From the NCBI GenBank assembly GCA_947499595.1, contig CANMOY010000005.1, positions 62,001 to 126,000 on the forward strand: a DNA stretch of 64,000 bases. The letters run 5' to 3'. Positions within the stretch are counted from its first letter, which is position 1; every line of letters begins with the position of its first letter. A model generated the notes under the pieces. The model searched no databases. It was not told the DNA's origin and saw nothing but the letters and a program-made list of their open reading frames with translations. The position numbers were made by a program, and so were the translations under genes. The stretch is from an uncultured Mesonia sp. (GTDB lineage: Bacteria; Bacteroidota; Bacteroidia; Flavobacteriales; Flavobacteriaceae). This document shows positions 27,149 through 35,521 of this stretch, piece after piece.

Positions 27149-28027
27149 ATGAGTTCTTCGTTTGAAAAATACCAAAAAAGGCGTTTGATATCCTCCTACT
27201 TTTCGGTAGTTATAAGTATTGCCTTGGTATTGTTTTTATTAGGTTTATTAGGGTTGCTGGTATTAAACACCAAAAAAGTAGCCGACCATTTTAAAGAGCA
27301 AATCGCCTTAAGCATCTTTTTAAAAGATAGTGCCAAAGAAGTAGAAATTAATCAATTAGAGAAAAGCTTAGCTTTAGCCGATTACACCAAATCTACTCAA
27401 TTTGTTAGCAAAGAAGATGCCGCTAGAGCGCATAGTCAAGAAATCGGTGAAGACTTTATGGATTTTTTAGGGTATAATCCCTTAAAAAACTCAATAGATG
27501 TTTACTTTAAAGCCGATTATGTTTCTGAAGCTAAGATTGCAGAAATATCGAAAGATCTTAGCAATAAAAATTTTATTGAGGAAGTGGTGTATGATAAGCC
27601 GTTAATAGCCCTGCTCAATGACAACATTAAACGCATAAGCTTTTGGATTTTAATCATTAGTGGTATTTTCACCTTTATAGCCGTATTGTTGATCAACAGC
27701 AGTATAAGACTCTCGGTGTACTCCAAGCGATTCACGATTAAAACAATGCAAATGGTTGGCGCTACCAAGGGGTTTATCCGCAGACCGTTTATTTGGAAAA
27801 GCATAAAGCTAGGAATTATTGGTTCTATTTTAGCGCTCTCGGGAATGGCTGCAGTTCTTTACTATTTAGACAAAGCCTTTCCTGAATTGCAATTACTAAC
27901 CGATCATCGATTACTTATTGCTATATTTGCCGGTGTATTCATTTTAGGCTTGATTATATCTTGGATTAGCACCTTCTTTGCTACCTCAAGATTTTTAAAC
28001 TTAAAAACAGACGAATTATATTATTAA
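27149..28027 (+). CDS. ftsX: Cell division ABC transporter permease-like FtsX
   Basis: A 292-residue membrane protein with the FtsX layout: a first membrane segment at about residues 20-42 (after EKYQKRRLISSYF), a roughly 110-residue periplasmic domain, then three C-terminal membrane segments. The MQMVGATKGFIRRPF segment is the usual cytoplasmic loop. FtsX with FtsE controls cell-wall hydrolases at division. The frame is open from 27044, but the ATG at 27149 gives the family N-terminus. It heads an operon with DUF3098, uppP and truB; ftsE is not adjacent, which is normal in Bacteroidota. Confidence 0.9.
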   Translation: MSSSFEKYQKRRLISSYFSVVISIALVLFLLGLLGLLVLNTKKVADHFKEQIALSIFLKDSAKEVEINQLEKSLALADYTKSTQFVSKEDAARAHSQEIGEDFMDFLGYNPLKNSIDVYFKADYVSEAKIAEISKDLSNKNFIEEVVYDKPLIALLNDNIKRISFWILIISGIFTFIAVLLINSSIRLSVYSKRFTIKTMQMVGATKGFIRRPFIWKSIKLGIIGSILALSGMAAVLYYLDKAFPELQLLTDHRLLIAIFAGVFILGLIISWISTFFATSRFLNLKTDELYY

Positions 28028-28054
28028 GCGCTATCTATAGCTTTAAAATAAATT

Positions 28055-28324
28055 ATGGGAGAGCAAAAAAGACGAGAAAGAGAACAGGAAAAGCCAGAGG
28101 CTTATTTCATTTTTGAGAAGAAGAATTACATTTTTATGGCTGTTGGTTTAGCCGTTATTGCCTTGGGTTATTTACTGATGGCCGGAGGCGGAAGCGATAA
28201 CCCAGAAGTTTTTAATCCCGATATTTACAGTTGGAGACGTATTCACCTAGCACCTAGTCTTGTGCTACTGGGTTTTGGTATTGAGGTTTACGCTATTCTT
28301 TTAAATCCAAGTAAAAAGAAATAA
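28055..28324 (+). CDS. DUF3098 small membrane protein
   Basis: An 89-residue protein with two membrane segments (YIFMAVGLAVIALGYLLM and LAPSLVLLGFGIEVYAI) and a charged N-terminus rich in arginine and glutamate. The GGGSDNPEVFNPDIYSWRR loop between helices is a DUF3098 signature. Its function is unknown. It is nearly always found between ftsX and uppP in this phylum, suggesting a cell-envelope role. Its stop overlaps the uppP start by one base. Confidence 0.88.
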   Translation: MGEQKRREREQEKPEAYFIFEKKNYIFMAVGLAVIALGYLLMAGGGSDNPEVFNPDIYSWRRIHLAPSLVLLGFGIEVYAILLNPSKKK

Positions 28325-29109
28325 TGGATGTTTTAGATGCGCTTGTTCTTGGCATTATTCAAGGATTAACCGAGTTCTTACCCGTATCCTCAAGTGGTCA
28401 TTTAGAGCTAGGCAAAGCGATTTTGGGTGATGATAGTATACCACAAGAGAGTATGCTATTCACCGTTGTGATGCATTTTGCTACTGCGCTGAGCACCTTG
28501 GTTATATTCCGTAAAGATATTTACACTATAATTAAAGGCCTGTTAGCATTCAAATGGAACGAGGAAACCCAATTTACTTTAAAGATTATTTTATCGATGA
28601 TTCCTGCAGCCATAATTGGGTTGCTCTTTGAAGAACAGTTAGAACAATTATTTGGAGGCAGTGTGTTTTTAGTAGGAGCTATGCTAATTATAACTGCTTT
28701 GCTTCTATGGTTGGCCGATAAAGCAAAAAGCACTTTAAAGCCCGTTAGCTACTCCAATGCATTTGTTATTGGAATAGCTCAAGCTATTGCTATGCTTCCT
28801 GGAATTTCTCGTAGTGGCGCTACTATATCTACTTCTGTTTTATTGGGGAATGACAAAACCAAGGCGGCTCGATTTTCTTTTTTAATGGTAGTCCCATTAA
28901 TATTGGGGAAAATTGCTAAAGATATACTCAGCGGCGATTTAAGCCATACTGGCAACAGTACGGCATTATTTGTTGGTTTTATAAGTGCCTTTATTGCTGG
29001 CCTCTTCGCTTGTACTTGGATGATCGCACTGGTACGAAAAAGCAAACTTTCTTATTTTGCTATATATTGCTTAGTGGTGGGAATCATAGCCTTAGCGGTA
29101 AGTTATTAA
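28324..29109 (+). CDS. uppP: Undecaprenyl-diphosphatase UppP (BacA)
   Basis: A 261-residue multi-pass membrane enzyme that recycles undecaprenyl diphosphate to the monophosphate carrier for peptidoglycan and other polymers. The BacA motifs are both present: GLTEFLPVSSSGHLEL near residue 14 and the second, PGISRSGATISTSVLLG, near residue 160. Overexpression in other bacteria gives bacitracin tolerance. It sits in the ftsX-DUF3098-uppP-truB operon. Length and membrane pattern are normal. Confidence 0.96.
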   Translation: MDVLDALVLGIIQGLTEFLPVSSSGHLELGKAILGDDSIPQESMLFTVVMHFATALSTLVIFRKDIYTIIKGLLAFKWNEETQFTLKIILSMIPAAIIGLLFEEQLEQLFGGSVFLVGAMLIITALLLWLADKAKSTLKPVSYSNAFVIGIAQAIAMLPGISRSGATISTSVLLGNDKTKAARFSFLMVVPLILGKIAKDILSGDLSHTGNSTALFVGFISAFIAGLFACTWMIALVRKSKLSYFAIYCLVVGIIALAVSY

Positions 29110-29125
29110 TTAAAATATTATTTTT

Positions 29126-29833
29126 TTGAGTTTTTTTAGTCTAGAAGATTTTAAGAAAGGCCAAGTTTTATTGTTCGATAAACCCTTGGAGTGGACCTCT
29201 TTTCAGTTGGTTAATAAGGTACGCTGGTTAATCAAGAAAAATTATGGCATAAAAAAAATTAAAGTAGGTCACGCAGGGACCCTAGATCCATTAGCTACTG
29301 GCTTGTTGATTATTTGTACGGGAAAATTCACCAAAACCATACATGAAATTCAAGGCTTACCCAAGGAATATACAGGGACTATTCGTTTTGGGGCAACTAC
29401 TCCCTCTTACGATTTAGAAACGGATATTGACAAAACTTATCCGATTAATGATTTGCAACCGGAAATTATAAAAGCAAAAGCGGCCTGCTTTGAAGGAGAT
29501 ATCATTCAAAAACCCCCTGTTTTCTCGGCCTTAAAGAAAGATGGCAAAAGACTGTATGAATATGCACGCAAAGGCCAAGAAATAAAAATAGAAGGTCGCC
29601 CTGTTCGCATAGACGAATTTTCTATTGGTAAAATAAATTTACCCGATGTAGAGTTTAAAGTCAAATGCAGCAAAGGAACTTATATAAGAAGCTTAGCTCA
29701 TGATTTAGGTCAAGCTGTTAACAATGGTGCTCACCTTACCGAGTTAAGACGTACAAAAATAGGCGATTTCAACATTGAAAACGCCTATACTTTAGATACT
29801 TTTATTGCCAAATTGCCAAAAGATTTAAGCTAG
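29126..29833 (+). CDS. truB: tRNA pseudouridine-55 synthase TruB
   Basis: A 235-residue enzyme that converts U55 of the tRNA T-loop to pseudouridine. The catalytic aspartate is in HAGTLDPLATGLL. Other motifs are GATTPSYDLETD, QKPPVFSALKKDGKRLYEYAR and CSKGTYIRSLAHDLG. The start codon is TTG; no ATG is available upstream of the first conserved block. It is the last gene of the ftsX operon and overlaps the end of the convergent thioredoxin-like gene by nine bases. Confidence 0.95.
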   Translation: MSFFSLEDFKKGQVLLFDKPLEWTSFQLVNKVRWLIKKNYGIKKIKVGHAGTLDPLATGLLIICTGKFTKTIHEIQGLPKEYTGTIRFGATTPSYDLETDIDKTYPINDLQPEIIKAKAACFEGDIIQKPPVFSALKKDGKRLYEYARKGQEIKIEGRPVRIDEFSIGKINLPDVEFKVKCSKGTYIRSLAHDLGQAVNNGAHLTELRRTKIGDFNIENAYTLDTFIAKLPKDLS

Positions 29834-30433
29834 AAGCAGACTTAATTCTTTCATAACGGTTTTACCTTTGTCTTGGTTGTACCAACGTTGAAGTTCTTCT
29901 TTCACCGTGGCATCAACTTGACCGTGCGCGGCTTTATAGTCGGTTATTAATTTTTTAGCTGGCGCCGGACGCTCTCCCCAAACCCCTAAAACCTCGAGCG
30001 ATTTTTGATCGACCATCACTAATTTAGGAATAGATCTCGCGCCATTGGTCAAGAAATGATCTATAAAAAAGCTATTGTCATCGCGAAGAACAATTTTTAA
30101 TTCAATGTTCTCATTTAACTCAGCCAACTTATTTATAGCTGGCAAACTATGGGCTACATCACCGCACCAACCTTCGGCTACTACTATCCAAAACACTTTT
30201 TTTTGAAAGGCTGCAACTTTATCGGCTAAAGCCTCATCAACCTTTAGGGTTTTATCCCATCGCTTTATCCTTTTTAAATTGAGCTGAGTATAATTTAGTA
30301 AATCTTCAGATTGTGTATGCCCCGTTACACGGCCTTCTTCAAAACTATCAACCACCAATTCTTTAAAATCAGTATAAGTCATTGCGTTTTCTAAGGCTTT
30401 GGACACTTCGGTTTGTAATTCTTTTACCTTCAT
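29825..30433 (-). CDS. Thioredoxin-fold protein with single active-site cysteine
   Basis: A 202-residue cytoplasmic protein. The thioredoxin fold lies at about residues 75-165, with WIVVAEGWCGDVAHSLPAI and the cis-proline segment ARSIPKLVMVD. The usual CxxC is reduced to a single cysteine (WCGDV), so it is unlikely to be a normal dithiol oxidoreductase. The helical N-terminal 75 residues are typical of this Bacteroidota subfamily. The gene lies between truB and the divergent tag gene. No partner is evident. Confidence 0.8.
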   Translation of the reverse strand: MKVKELQTEVSKALENAMTYTDFKELVVDSFEEGRVTGHTQSEDLLNYTQLNLKRIKRWDKTLKVDEALADKVAAFQKKVFWIVVAEGWCGDVAHSLPAINKLAELNENIELKIVLRDDNSFFIDHFLTNGARSIPKLVMVDQKSLEVLGVWGERPAPAKKLITDYKAAHGQVDATVKEELQRWYNQDKGKTVMKELSLLLA

Positions 30434-30483
30434 TTTTTATTCTATTTTTATCCCCTTTAAGGTTGATTCAAAATTACACAATT

Positions 30484-31047
30484 ATGAGCAAGCAGCGTTG
30501 TCTTTGGTGCCAAGGGAATGAATTATATGAGAAATATCACGATTTAGAGTGGGGTGAACCTGAATATAACGACCAAAAGTTATTTGAAATCCTTTCTTTA
30601 GAGGTCTTTCAAGCTGGATTGAGCTGGATTACGGTATTAAAAAAACGAGATAATTTTCGTAAAGCCTTTGATGATTTTAATCCGGTTATGGTTGCCCAAT
30701 ATGATTCTAAACGGGTTCTAGCACTACTAAACGATAGCGGAATCATTCGGCATAAAGCCAAAATTGAAGCTACGATTCATAATGCCCAAGTTTTTGTACG
30801 GCTGCAACAAGAATTTGGTAGTTTTAGCAAATACATTTGGTCATTTGTTAATCACGTACCAAAAAATAACAACCCCCAAACCTCAAAAGAGGTTCCCTCT
30901 AGCACAAAGCTAAGTGCTGATATTTGTAAACATCTAAAAGCGAAAGGATTCAAATTTTTAGGAGCTACAACCGTTTATAGCTTTATGCAGGCAGCAGGAC
31001 TAGTGAATGATCATCTGGTAAATTGTTTTAAACACCAGCAATCTTAA
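30484..31047 (+). CDS. tag: DNA-3-methyladenine glycosylase I
   Basis: A 187-residue base-excision repair enzyme removing 3-methyladenine. The N-terminal zinc-ligand cysteines are in RCLWCQ; the substrate-binding segment is YHDLEWGEPEYNDQKLFEIL, followed by FQAGLSWITVLKKRDNFRKAF. The second zinc site is at the C-terminus (VNDHLVNCFKH). The frame is open from 30382, inside the divergent gene, but the ATG at 30484 matches the family N-terminus. It is a single gene. Confidence 0.95.
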   Translation: MSKQRCLWCQGNELYEKYHDLEWGEPEYNDQKLFEILSLEVFQAGLSWITVLKKRDNFRKAFDDFNPVMVAQYDSKRVLALLNDSGIIRHKAKIEATIHNAQVFVRLQQEFGSFSKYIWSFVNHVPKNNNPQTSKEVPSSTKLSADICKHLKAKGFKFLGATTVYSFMQAAGLVNDHLVNCFKHQQS

Positions 31048-31198
31048 CAAAGCAATTTCTGATGTTTAATTTAATAAAACAACAACTTGAGGTATATTTT
31101 CAATAAAAATAGAATAAAGTTAAAAAAAGCAGCTAAGAATAATTATTTTCGCAACTTTAATAAATTGTCAACTTTAGATTAAATAAATCTTAGCTATT

Positions 31199-31915
31199 AT
31201 GGCGTGTCTTTGTAAATATAGAAAAAGCTGTTTTGCTTTTATAACCTTGATTTTTATAGGCTTTTCAGCCATGGCACAAACACATTTTGATGGTTTCATT
31301 AATCCGGAGATTAATTTAGATCTCAAGACCGAAACGCCTTGGAGTTATACTTTCGGCATCGCACACCGATCGATTGTATTTACCGATATTGAAGATAACA
31401 GCCAATTTGATGATCAAGTAAAATACGAAGCTGAGTTTATAGAGTTAAATCAATATACTCATTTTAAACTAGGCGAAAAGGGTAAAGCAACAGTGGCAGC
31501 TCGCTATCGCTTTAAAGATATTTTTATCGATAAGCATGACGAGCTAAGACTTCTCCAACAATACAGCCACAAAATAAAATTGAACAGTTTCTCATTAAAA
31601 CAACGGCTTCGCTTCGCACAACGATTTAGAGAAGAACTGGTTTTAAGATGGCGCTACCGCATAGGAGCTAGTTTTAAATTAAGCCCGGCTTTAGCCGATA
31701 AAGAACCTCTGATTTTTAGTGCCTCAACAGAGAGCGTTTGGGAGTTTGGCAAATATAACAAGCCTAGTTTGGGTCAGCGTTTTACAGGAAAATTTAGTTT
31801 ACCAATTGGCGCAAATTCAAAAGTGGATTTAGGCTTAGAATATCGCCACCGTAATTATACTCACCAACCCTTTACAGAATTGTTTCTGATAAGCGCATTA
31901 AATATCAGTCTATAA
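31199..31915 (+). CDS. DUF2490 outer membrane beta-barrel-like protein
   Basis: A 238-residue exported protein with a signal peptide ending near FSAMAQ. The rest is a series of amphipathic beta strands with alternating polar and aromatic residues (for example FKLGEKGKATVAARYRFKD and VDLGLEYRHRNYTHQP), consistent with a small barrel of the DUF2490 family. Function is unknown. It is a single gene; a 7/8 match to the -7 box (TATTTTCG) lies at 31144-31151. Confidence 0.72.
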   Translation: MACLCKYRKSCFAFITLIFIGFSAMAQTHFDGFINPEINLDLKTETPWSYTFGIAHRSIVFTDIEDNSQFDDQVKYEAEFIELNQYTHFKLGEKGKATVAARYRFKDIFIDKHDELRLLQQYSHKIKLNSFSLKQRLRFAQRFREELVLRWRYRIGASFKLSPALADKEPLIFSASTESVWEFGKYNKPSLGQRFTGKFSLPIGANSKVDLGLEYRHRNYTHQPFTELFLISALNISL

Positions 31916-31921
31916 ATTTCA

Positions 31922-32563
31922 CTACAAATAGCTTAAAAAAGCCTGACGATCAATTTCTTCGGCTCCCAGGCTCGCCAGATGATTGGTATGCACTTGGCAA
32001 TCAATTAAGCTAACTTCGTGCTCTTTTAAAAACTGAACCCAAGTTATAAAAGCATATTTAGATGCATTACTTACTAAAGAAAACATGCTTTCTCCACAAA
32101 ATACCCTTTGAGGTTTTAGCCAAATTCCGTAAAGCCCTCCCACCAATCTTTCGTTTTGCCAAACCTCTACCGAATAGGCAAATCCTTGCTGGTGCAATTG
32201 GGTATAGGCATTTATAATGTCTTTAGTAATCCAAGTTCCGTTTTGGCCTGGTCTTTTTACTTGTGCACAGGCTTGAATGACCTGCTCAAATTCTTCATTA
32301 AAAGTGACCTTAAATGTTTTCCTATCAAGAAGTTTCCTCATACTTTTTGACACTTTTAGCTTCTTAGGAAACAAAACCATTCTTGGATTTGGTGACCACC
32401 ATAATACGGGCTGATCGTTTTCATACCAAGGAAAAATACCTTTTTTATACGCCCTTAAAATGCGTTCTGGGGTTAAGTGACCACCATAAGCAACCAATCC
32501 CAATTCGTTTGAAGTATTGGGATGCGGGAAATCTTGCTTTGTATCTAAAAAAGGTATAGACAT
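31922..32563 (-). CDS. aat: Leucyl/phenylalanyl-tRNA--protein transferase
   Basis: A 213-residue enzyme that adds Leu or Phe to N-terminal Arg or Lys of proteins, marking them for ClpAP under the N-end rule. Signatures are GLVAYGGHLTPERILRAYKKGIFPWY, WWSPNPRMVLFP and the central segment VEVWQNERLVGGLYGIWL, then FCGESMFS. The ATG follows directly after the terminator of the DUF3127 gene. The C-terminal 30 residues contain the typical LIDCQVHTNHLASLGAEEI. Confidence 0.95.
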   Translation of the reverse strand: MSIPFLDTKQDFPHPNTSNELGLVAYGGHLTPERILRAYKKGIFPWYENDQPVLWWSPNPRMVLFPKKLKVSKSMRKLLDRKTFKVTFNEEFEQVIQACAQVKRPGQNGTWITKDIINAYTQLHQQGFAYSVEVWQNERLVGGLYGIWLKPQRVFCGESMFSLVSNASKYAFITWVQFLKEHEVSLIDCQVHTNHLASLGAEEIDRQAFLSYL

Positions 32564-32597
32564 AAAAAAAGCTGCTTTAAAATGTTTAAAACAGCTT
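32564..32597 (-). terminator. Terminator of the flavin reductase/DUF3127 unit
   Basis: On the minus strand an AAGCTG/CAGCTT stem with an AT-rich inner part is followed by a run of seven T, immediately before the aat start codon. Confidence 0.75.
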
Positions 32598-32617
32598 AAA
32601 GTTTTTAAGTTATCAAT

Positions 32618-32986
32618 TTAGAACGGTAAATCGTCATTATCGTCATCATTAAAATCGTTTGCGGGTTCAAATTGATCTACAGGAGGTACATTTGCTTGTG
32701 GAGCACTACCCCCTAAATCTTCAATACGCCACCCCTGAATAGAGTTAAAGTATTTGGTTTCACCTTGTGGGCTTACCCACTCTCTTCCGCGTAAATTTAC
32801 ACCAATTTTTACCGGCTGACCTACTTGAAAATTGTTCAGTAAGTCGCATTTATCTTGAATAAATTCAATAAGCAAGTGTTGCGGATATTGTTCTTGGGTA
32901 GTTACAACAACTTCACGCTTTCTAAATCCGTTGTTCCCGTAAGTTTTGGTCTCGTCTATTTTCTTTATCGTTCCTTGTACTTCCAT
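32618..32986 (-). CDS. DUF3127 protein
   Basis: A 122-residue protein of the DUF3127 family. The N-terminal 85 residues look like an OB-type fold (MEVQGTIKKIDET, FRKREVVVTTQEQYPQ, VKIGVNLRGREWV). The C-terminal tail is acidic and ends in DDDNDDLPF, a tail resembling that of single-stranded DNA-binding proteins. Family function is not established; the SSB-like tail suggests a nucleic-acid or replisome link (inference). It lies four bases downstream of the flavin reductase gene. Confidence 0.85.
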   Translation of the reverse strand: MEVQGTIKKIDETKTYGNNGFRKREVVVTTQEQYPQHLLIEFIQDKCDLLNNFQVGQPVKIGVNLRGREWVSPQGETKYFNSIQGWRIEDLGGSAPQANVPPVDQFEPANDFNDDDNDDLPF

Positions 32987-32990
32987 ATTT

Positions 32991-33869
32991 CTAATTTAAT
33001 TTTGCTAATAATACCTTCCAGGCTTTCTCTATTTCCTCTTGTTTTAAATACTCTTGGGCTACTGCATGAATTTTCTCTACAGAGCCTTCTTTTATATATT
33101 CTACTAAATTCAATTCATTCAAAAAAGAATTGATTTCCTCTTTATTGGGTAAACGCTCAATTGTTCCTAATTTCCCTAGATCATTCCCGGTTAACACGTT
33201 ACTTGTACGCACATCTTCTGGAAAAGCATCAACACCTATACCCATGGTTGTTTTGGGTTTAGGAATTTCAAACATACCTTTATTGGCACGTGAATAGTAA
33301 TTACTTCCCATGCGTGCCACTTGATCAATCTTTGTTTGATCGATAATATTTAAATGCTCATCCATAACCTCTTCAGCAACATGCATACGCACAACTTCAC
33401 ACAGCACCACATTACCTGCGCCTCCTTCTTCACCCAAACTTACTACCTCTTTCACCACGCATTCAAATTGCACAGGACTTTCTTTTACTCGAAATGGCTT
33501 CACTACATCTGATTCCAGTGGCGTTAGACCAGTTTTCACGAATTCATTAACACCAGTCGCGTAATCTGTACTAGCTAGTGACATTTGCTGCACCATCTCA
33601 TAATTAACAATATTAATCACCACCTCTCCTTGTGTGCTTACATTATTCAAGGTGTCCTTAGCGCTGCCATCGCTAATGCGTAATAGAGGTGAAAACATAA
33701 GCATAGGCGGATTGGCACTTACAACATTAAAAAAACTAAATGGCGCTAGGTTGGCTTGTCCCTCCTCATTTATTGTACTTGCAAAAGCAATAGGCCTAGG
33801 TCCTACGCTTCCTGCCATAATACCATAATTTCTAGCAATTTCAACTTCTTTTGGGTTTATTGTCAGCAT
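32991..33869 (-). CDS. Flavin reductase-like (FMN-binding) protein
   Basis: A 292-residue protein with a flavin reductase-like split-barrel domain at about residues 10-200 (GIMAGSVGPRPIAFASTINEEG, LAPFSFFNVVSANPP). The remaining 90 residues are an extension found in this Bacteroidota subgroup, containing VRTSNVLTGNDLGKLG. The electron donor and acceptor are unknown. It is first in the unit with DUF3127 and is divergent from a histidine kinase gene. Confidence 0.85.
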   Translation of the reverse strand: MLTINPKEVEIARNYGIMAGSVGPRPIAFASTINEEGQANLAPFSFFNVVSANPPMLMFSPLLRISDGSAKDTLNNVSTQGEVVINIVNYEMVQQMSLASTDYATGVNEFVKTGLTPLESDVVKPFRVKESPVQFECVVKEVVSLGEEGGAGNVVLCEVVRMHVAEEVMDEHLNIIDQTKIDQVARMGSNYYSRANKGMFEIPKPKTTMGIGVDAFPEDVRTSNVLTGNDLGKLGTIERLPNKEEINSFLNELNLVEYIKEGSVEKIHAVAQEYLKQEEIEKAWKVLLAKLN

Positions 33870-33967
33870 GAATTAAGATGTTTTTGCAAAGATAACGAAA
33901 GTACCGAGCTAATAAAAAATAGCTTTGTTTTTATAAAAAAGATTATCTTTCAATTTTAAAACAATCT

Positions 33968-35125
33968 ATGCTTTACCTTAAAGAACGTAGTTTTGCCCGT
34001 TGGTTTGTGACCATAGCCTCTCTAGTAATTGTAGGTTTATTTTTATGGAATGTTTCTATTTTTTTTGAGCGCATCAAAGAAGAAGAGAAAAATAAAATGG
34101 AGATCTGGGTAAATGCTTTTACTGAAGTATCAACCCCAAATTCTGGCACAAGTCTCAGTAATAATGTAATTGAAATCTTTAGTTCAAACACAACCACACC
34201 AATGTTGGTTTACTCGGTGGGTGACAACAGCTATAATTCCAGAAACATTGAAGAAGATAAAGTTAACACCCTCGAAAAAAAGTTGGCTTTAATCGAAGAG
34301 TTTAAAAAACAATACCAACCCATAGAAATTAAAGATGACAACGAAACCATTAATATAGTTTATTATGGCTATTCAGACACCCTGAAGCGACTTACCTACT
34401 TCCCAGCTTTTGTCATTTTTATAATTATTCTTTTTTTAAGTATAATTTACTATTTCCACATCACTTCAAAAAGTGAAGAACAAAGTTTGTTATGGGCGGG
34501 AATGGCCAAAGAAACTGCACATCAAATCGGTACACCCTTGTCTTCCTTAGTGGGATGGATAGAAATTCTTAAAAGTGAAGACATTAACCCCGATTATGTT
34601 CAAGAAATACAAAAAGACATAAATCGGCTACAAACAATAACCGATCGTTTTAGTAAGATAGGCTCTGTTCCTAATTTAACACCTACAAACCTTGTTCAAG
34701 CTACACTTGAGACAAGTCAATATTTGCAAATCAGAACCTCAAAACTGGTTCAATTTGATGTAGATTTACCCAACCATTCTATTTTTGTAAATCTAAACGA
34801 ACAGCTATTCAGCTGGACGATTGAAAATCTAGTAAAAAATGCGATCGATGCAATGAAAGGTAAAGGCATGCTCAAAATTGAGATGCGAGAAGACGCACAA
34901 TGGGTATTACTATACATTTCAGATACAGGAAAAGGAATTCCTAAATCTGATTTTAAAAAGATTTTCAAACCTGGTTTTACAACCAAAAAAAGAGGCTGGG
35001 GTCTTGGTTTATCTTTAGTCAAACGCATTATAGAAACCTACCATAAGGGCAAAGTTAGGGTGCTCAAAAGCGAATTGAATCAAGGTACTTGTTTTGAAAT
35101 AAAATTAAAAAAAATTAAAAGTTAG
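33968..35125 (+). CDS. Orphan sensor histidine kinase with HQIGTPL-type H box
   Basis: A 385-residue membrane histidine kinase. Two membrane segments (about residues 11-30 and 142-165) bracket a periplasmic domain of roughly 110 residues. The phosphoacceptor region reads ETAHQIGTPLSSLVGW in place of the usual HELRTPL, then an ATPase domain with NLVKNAIDA (N box), DTGKGI (G1) and GWGLGLSLVKR (G2). No response regulator lies beside it. It ends with an 11-bp overlap into the convergent HIT gene. The signal is unknown. Confidence 0.88.
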   Translation: MLYLKERSFARWFVTIASLVIVGLFLWNVSIFFERIKEEEKNKMEIWVNAFTEVSTPNSGTSLSNNVIEIFSSNTTTPMLVYSVGDNSYNSRNIEEDKVNTLEKKLALIEEFKKQYQPIEIKDDNETINIVYYGYSDTLKRLTYFPAFVIFIIILFLSIIYYFHITSKSEEQSLLWAGMAKETAHQIGTPLSSLVGWIEILKSEDINPDYVQEIQKDINRLQTITDRFSKIGSVPNLTPTNLVQATLETSQYLQIRTSKLVQFDVDLPNHSIFVNLNEQLFSWTIENLVKNAIDAMKGKGMLKIEMREDAQWVLLYISDTGKGIPKSDFKKIFKPGFTTKKRGWGLGLSLVKRIIETYHKGKVRVLKSELNQGTCFEIKLKKIKS

Positions 35126-35504
35126 AACGTATTGCCTCACAGGTTGTTTTCATCTCTTCTTCATTCATTTTCACTTTGGTTTTAAAGCTGGCGTCCTCCA
35201 TACGCTGTAGCGGAATTAAATGCACATGCACGTGAGGCACTTCTAACCCGATAACAGCCATACCTACCCGTTTACACGGAATAGATTTCTCTATTGCTTT
35301 AGCCACCTTTCTCGAAAACCGCATCAATTCCATATAAGTTTCTTCATCCAAGTCGAATATTTTATCTACTTCTTGTTTGGGAATGCATAAAGTATGTCCT
35401 TTTGCATTAGGATTTACATCTAAGAAAGCATAAAATTTATCATCTTCTGCAATTTTATAACTCGGGATTTCGCCCGCCACTATTTTTGAAAAAATACTAG
35501 CCAT
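35115..35504 (-). CDS. HIT-family nucleotide hydrolase
   Basis: A 129-residue histidine-triad protein. The triad HVHVHLIPL is at about residues 92-100, and the N-terminal IFSKIVAGEIPSYKIAEDD segment is typical of the HINT branch. Such proteins cleave nucleotide phosphoramidates or related substrates. It overlaps the end of the convergent kinase gene by 11 bases. In several Bacteroidota a HIT gene lies near greA; that gene is not seen here. Confidence 0.93.
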   Translation of the reverse strand: MASIFSKIVAGEIPSYKIAEDDKFYAFLDVNPNAKGHTLCIPKQEVDKIFDLDEETYMELMRFSRKVAKAIEKSIPCKRVGMAVIGLEVPHVHVHLIPLQRMEDASFKTKVKMNEEEMKTTCEAIRSNF

Positions 35505-35521
35505 AATTATTTATTTTAAAT

